Shown in pieces: positions 4,651-7,129 of a DNA stretch of 7,129 nt. The position numbers and the translations under genes were made by a program. This DNA is from JBMNTU01 sp050945895. GTDB lineage: Bacteria > Bacillota > Clostridia > Christensenellales > Christensenellaceae. Numbering within the stretch: position 1 is the first letter of the stretch; each line of letters starts with the position of its first letter. The notes under the pieces were generated by a model that was not told the DNA's origin, did not search any database, and saw only the letters and a program-made list of their open reading frames with translations. Location: the NCBI GenBank assembly GCA_050945895.1, contig JBMNTU010000104.1, positions 1-7,129 of the forward strand. The letters are read 5' to 3'.

Positions 4651-5301
4651 TTAGTTGCCGCTCGTCTGCGCCGCAACCTCTGCCGCAAAGTCCTCTTCGC
4701 GTTTTTCCAGGCCTTCGCCCATTTCAAACCGTACGAACCTGCGGATGGAAATTTTCTCCCCGATCGTCGCGACCATGTCTGTCACAAGCTCCTGTACCGT
4801 CTTATCAGGGTCTTTTACAAAAGGCTGGTCCAAAAGGCAGATTTCTTTTTTGAACTTTTTAATACGGCCTTCTACCATTTTTTCTACAACATTTTCAGGC
4901 TTTCCTTCGTTCATGGCCTGTGCCTTCAAAATTTCCTTTTCCTTTTCCAGCACCGCCGGTTCAATCTCCTCTTCCGAAATATACATCGGGTTTGTTGCCG
5001 CAATGTGCATGGCAATATCATGCACAAACGCTTTAAACTGGTCTGTTTTGGCAACAAAGTCTGTCTCGCAGTTTACTTCCAGCAGCACGCCTACCTTGCC
5101 GCCCATATGGATATACGAATCCACAATCCCCTCGGCGGCAATCCTGCCCGACTTTTTCACAGCGGCCGCAAGGCCCTTTTCACGCAGTATATCGCTGGCC
5201 TTTTCCATATCTCCGTTTGCTTCGGCAAGGGCATTTTTGCAATCCATCATGCCCGCGCCCGAACGCTCACGCAATATTTTCACATCACTTGCAGATACCA
5301 T
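4651..5301 (-). CDS. tsf: Translation elongation factor Ts
   Basis: The 216-residue EF-Ts catalyses GDP release from EF-Tu in the cytoplasm. The N-terminal UBA-like domain reads VKILRERSGAGMMDCKNALAEANGD (residues 7-31). The catalytic core motif is TDFVAKTDQF (80-89), in which the Asp-Phe contacts disrupt the EF-Tu magnesium site. The protein is shorter than the 283-residue E. coli form and fits the compact class seen in many Clostridia and Thermus, lacking the C-terminal module. The ATG at 5301 has GGAGG about 9 nt upstream. It lies 34 bp after rpsB and shares its promoter and leader. The usual downstream genes pyrH and frr are missing, and a terminator follows. Confidence 0.97.
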   Translation of the reverse strand: MVSASDVKILRERSGAGMMDCKNALAEANGDMEKASDILREKGLAAAVKKSGRIAAEGIVDSYIHMGGKVGVLLEVNCETDFVAKTDQFKAFVHDIAMHIAATNPMYISEEEIEPAVLEKEKEILKAQAMNEGKPENVVEKMVEGRIKKFKKEICLLDQPFVKDPDKTVQELVTDMVATIGEKISIRRFVRFEMGEGLEKREEDFAAEVAAQTSGN

Positions 5302-5335
5302 TTTGTTTTTCCTCCAAAAATCTATGTCTCTTAAA

Positions 5336-6208
5336 TTACGCTTCCTGCGGCGCTTCTGTTTCTGCAGCTGCTTCAGCCGCAGGCGCTTCCACTACCGTTT
5401 CCCCTGCATCTTCCAAAATTTCCTTGGCTACTTCTTCCGCAATCTCCTCTGCAGCTTCCGCTTCCAGAATCTCTTCAGAAACAAGCTCTACTGCTTCAGC
5501 CGCTTCTTCTTCCGCCTCCATCTGCTCACCCTGGCGGCCTTCCAAAACAGCGTCCGCCATTTTGGACGAAATCAGCTTGACGGCGCGGATGGCGTCATCA
5601 TTTCCGGGGATGGGGTAATCCACTTCGTCCGGATCACAGTTTGTATCAACGATAGCCACAACAGGAATACCAAGGTTGCGCGCTTCCGCAATGGCAATGC
5701 GTTCCTTGCGCGGGTCTACGACAAACAACGCCCCCGGCAAATCCTTCATATCACGGATGCCGCCCAGGTTTTTCATCAGCTTTTCCTTTTCGTGGTTAAG
5801 CTTTATGACTTCTTTTTTGGGCAGCAGTTCAAAATCGCCGTTCGCTTCCATCTGCTCGATGGTTACCATGCGCTGTACGCGGCTGCGAATCGTTTTAAAG
5901 TTCGTAAGCATGCCGCCCAACCAACGGTTGGAAACATAAAACTGGCCGCAGCGTTTTGCTTCCGTTTCAATGGAATCCTGCGCCTGTTTTTTTGTGCCTA
6001 CAAACAATACCGTTTTGCCGTCCATCACAACGTCACGGACAAAGTAATAGGCTTTTTCTACTTCTTTTACGGTCTTTTGCAGGTCGATGATATAGATACC
6101 GTTTCTCTCGGTAAAAATAAAACGCTTCATTTTGGGGTTCCACCTGCGTGTTTGGTGGCCAAAATGAACGCCTGCTTCCAAAAGTTGCTTCATTGAAATA
6201 ACTGACAT
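5336..6208 (-). CDS. rpsB: 30S ribosomal protein S2 with an acidic C-terminal tail
   Basis: The 290-residue protein is ribosomal protein S2, which binds late to the 30S subunit and helps place mRNA and S1-like factors. Clear signatures are the N-terminal LLEAGVHFGHQTRRWNPKM (9-27), the VGTKKQAQ region, SNRWLGGMLTNF (93-104) and LPGALFVVDPRKE followed by PVVAIVDTNCDPDEVDYPIPGNDDA. The core ends at about residue 229 (EGRQGEQ). The last 61 residues are almost only Glu and Ala with one Lys, a low-complexity acidic extension. The start at 6208 has GAGGAGGT about 10 nt upstream. It is the first gene of the rpsB-tsf operon, which has its own promoter and leader. Confidence 0.97.
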   Translation of the reverse strand: MSVISMKQLLEAGVHFGHQTRRWNPKMKRFIFTERNGIYIIDLQKTVKEVEKAYYFVRDVVMDGKTVLFVGTKKQAQDSIETEAKRCGQFYVSNRWLGGMLTNFKTIRSRVQRMVTIEQMEANGDFELLPKKEVIKLNHEKEKLMKNLGGIRDMKDLPGALFVVDPRKERIAIAEARNLGIPVVAIVDTNCDPDEVDYPIPGNDDAIRAVKLISSKMADAVLEGRQGEQMEAEEEAAEAVELVSEEILEAEAAEEIAEEVAKEILEDAGETVVEAPAAEAAAETEAPQEA

Positions 6209-6311
6209 ATTAAATAAACCTCCTCGTTTTTATGCCTCCCCGAAAGCGTCTTTTCGCCGGCAAAACCTTTTTTACAAGGCACGAGCGCCGAGCCGCCCGG
6301 GTGCGTTATCG
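6209..6311 (-). promoter_or_regulatory. Leader of the rpsB-tsf transcript
   Basis: The predicted transcript carries about 100 nt before the rpsB start. It is GC-rich and self-complementary. A CCTT-gtaaaa-AAGG stem is followed by CGAAA-agacgc-TTTCG, and a GGCGGCTCGGCGCTC stretch lies near the 5' end. In other bacteria S2 represses its own mRNA through the leader. A similar role is possible here but is inferred. Confidence 0.4.
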
Positions 6312-6317
6312 GTTGCT

Positions 6318-6346
6318 ATTATACCAAACCCCAATCCGTTAAGCAA
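6318..6346 (-). promoter_or_regulatory. Sigma-A type promoter of rpsB-tsf
   Basis: On the minus strand TTGCTT (6341-6346) and a perfect TATAAT (6318-6323) are separated by exactly 17 bp. An A8 tract just upstream (6348-6355) resembles an UP element. It overlaps the end of the DUF1292 gene, whose stop falls at 6355-6357, so rpsB-tsf is independently transcribed. Confidence 0.85.
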
Positions 6347-6354
6347 GTTTTTTT

Positions 6355-6648
6355 TCAGGATTGAAGCTCCGGCTCTTCCTCTTCTTCTTCGTAATAGAGC
6401 TGCTGGAAGATCTCCCAAAGCTTGTCCAGCTCTTCCTCCGTTTCGATGGGGACGAACATATCTTCGTCGTTCTCGTCCTCTTCTATACGCATGATCAACA
6501 CTTCCCCCACGTCAAACTCTTCAAACTTCTCTGTAGGTGTGAATGCGACAAAAAACTGATCTTCCACTTCAAATGTGAGAAGATGTTCAAACTTCATCAC
6601 ATTTCCTTCGTCATCCATCAATTCAATGATTCCTGCTTCTTCGCTCAT
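6355..6648 (-). CDS. DUF1292 family protein
   Basis: The 97-residue, highly acidic protein belongs to DUF1292 (YrzB type): IIELMDDEGNVMKFEHLLTFEVEDQFFVAFTP (7-38) followed by a glutamate-rich segment and ELDKLWEIFQQLYYEE near the end. The family usually sits next to ruvX in Bacillota, as here (24 bp downstream of it). No enzymatic motif is visible and its role is not settled. The start at 6648 has GAGGA about 9 nt upstream. It is the last gene before the rpsB promoter. Confidence 0.85.
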   Translation of the reverse strand: MSEEAGIIELMDDEGNVMKFEHLLTFEVEDQFFVAFTPTEKFEEFDVGEVLIMRIEEDENDEDMFVPIETEEELDKLWEIFQQLYYEEEEEEPELQS

Positions 6649-6672
6649 TCTCCCAATCCTCGCTTTCTGTTT

Positions 6673-7092
6673 TTATCGCACGGCAATGGAATCCATATAG
6701 CCCTGCAAAATATAGACCGCTGCAATCTTATCTACAACGTTTTTGCGCTTTTTACGGCTCATATTCCCTTCAATCAGGGTGTTGTGGGCGCTTTTGGTCG
6801 TCAGGCGTTCATCCCAGTATACAAGCGGCAGCCCGCTCGCCTCACGCAGTGCTTCGGCAAATTCCTGCACCTTTTCTGCCTGAAACCCAATGCTGCCATT
6901 CATGTTTTTGGGCAAACCGCACACAAGCCTGTCTACGTCATTTTTTTTTGCAATTTCAAGAATATGGGCAACATCCTGTTCTTCGCCCTTTCTTTCGTAG
7001 GTTTCAAGCCCTTGCGCCGTCAGCATAAGCAAATCCGAAACAGCCATGCCGATCCTTTTGTCGCCGATGTCCAGTCCCAGAATTCTACCCAA
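6673..7092 (-). CDS. ruvX: RuvX/YqgF family nuclease (16S rRNA maturation, Holliday junction resolvase-like)
   Basis: The 139-residue protein has an RNase H-like fold with the family's catalytic motifs: GLDIGDKRIGMAVSD at 6-20 (first acidic residue Asp8), GLPKNMNGS at 59-67, WDERLTT at 93-99 (Asp94 and Glu95), and DKIAAVYILQGYMD at 121-134 (Asp121). YqgF helps process the 5' end of 16S rRNA, and homologues cut Holliday junctions in vitro. Translation starts at TTG 7092, with AAGGAG seven nt upstream; the Gly-Arg-Ile-Leu that follows matches the family's start. It is complete. The 37 bp upstream (7093-7129) show only a possible in-frame ending, YTTCL then TAA at 7110-7112, of a preceding gene that cannot be identified. 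Confidence 0.95.
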   Translation of the reverse strand: MGRILGLDIGDKRIGMAVSDLLMLTAQGLETYERKGEEQDVAHILEIAKKNDVDRLVCGLPKNMNGSIGFQAEKVQEFAEALREASGLPLVYWDERLTTKSAHNTLIEGNMSRKKRKNVVDKIAAVYILQGYMDSIAVR

Positions 7093-7129
7093 CGAAACGC
7101 TCCTTTTTTTTATAAACAGGTGGTGTAAT

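Noticed and set aside
4655..6196. A 513-codon open frame on the plus strand
   Set aside because: It is antisense to the certain tsf and rpsB genes and its translation is a biased, Ser/Phe-rich shadow with no domain.
6341..6356. T8 tract after the DUF1292 gene as a terminator
   Set aside because: On the coding strand it is an A-tract, and no stem precedes it; it fits better as an upstream promoter element for rpsB.
6361..7128. A 255-codon open frame on the plus strand
   Set aside because: It lies opposite ruvX and DUF1292, both well supported, and shows no protein-like pattern.
7093..7129. End of a gene upstream of ruvX
   Set aside because: The TAA at 7110-7112 could close one, but only five codons are visible, so no identity can be given.

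Overview
The window looks like chromosome of a Gram-positive anaerobe of the Clostridia (Bacillota). The evidence is the ruvX-DUF1292 pair typical of Bacillota, a short 216-residue EF-Ts, strong GGAGG ribosome sites, TTG and GTG starts, and sigma-A type promoters with 17-bp spacers. The genus cannot be read from this sequence. No rRNA, tRNA or CRISPR array was seen.

The right part (about 4540-7129) is a conserved core block, all on the minus strand. It holds ruvX (16S rRNA maturation nuclease family), a DUF1292 acidic protein, then rpsB (ribosomal protein S2) and tsf (elongation factor Ts). rpsB has its own near-consensus promoter and a leader of about 100 nt. The operon closes with a clear intrinsic terminator at about 4548-4584. 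The usual partners pyrH and frr do not follow tsf.

The middle (about 3640-4500) is an accessory module on the plus strand: a Phd/YefM antitoxin and RelE/ParE toxin pair with overlapping genes. It lies behind a promoter embedded in the 3' end of an apparently decapitated small ORF that encodes a cysteine-knuckle and membrane segment.

The left part (1-3614) is a minus-strand array of immunity-type genes: four proteins that look like the SUKH (SMI1/KNR4) superfamily and one NTF2-fold immunity-like protein, the latter preceded by a 44-codon ORF that overlaps it by 4 nt. No toxin gene is visible. This matches a 'polyimmunity' locus, in which a cell stores immunity proteins against polymorphic or contact-dependent toxins made by neighbours. 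Intergenic stretches carry short hairpins, a near-perfect 30-bp palindrome and a diverged repeat after the ends of two SUKH genes. The far left edge is the 5' end of an IS3-family insertion sequence that abuts the stop codon of the last SUKH gene.

Overall this is a core ribosomal operon bordered by a defence and competition island (toxin-antitoxin, immunity array, IS element). The most interesting parts are the immunity array with its small overlapping ORF, its non-coding palindromes and repeats, and the junction with the core block.
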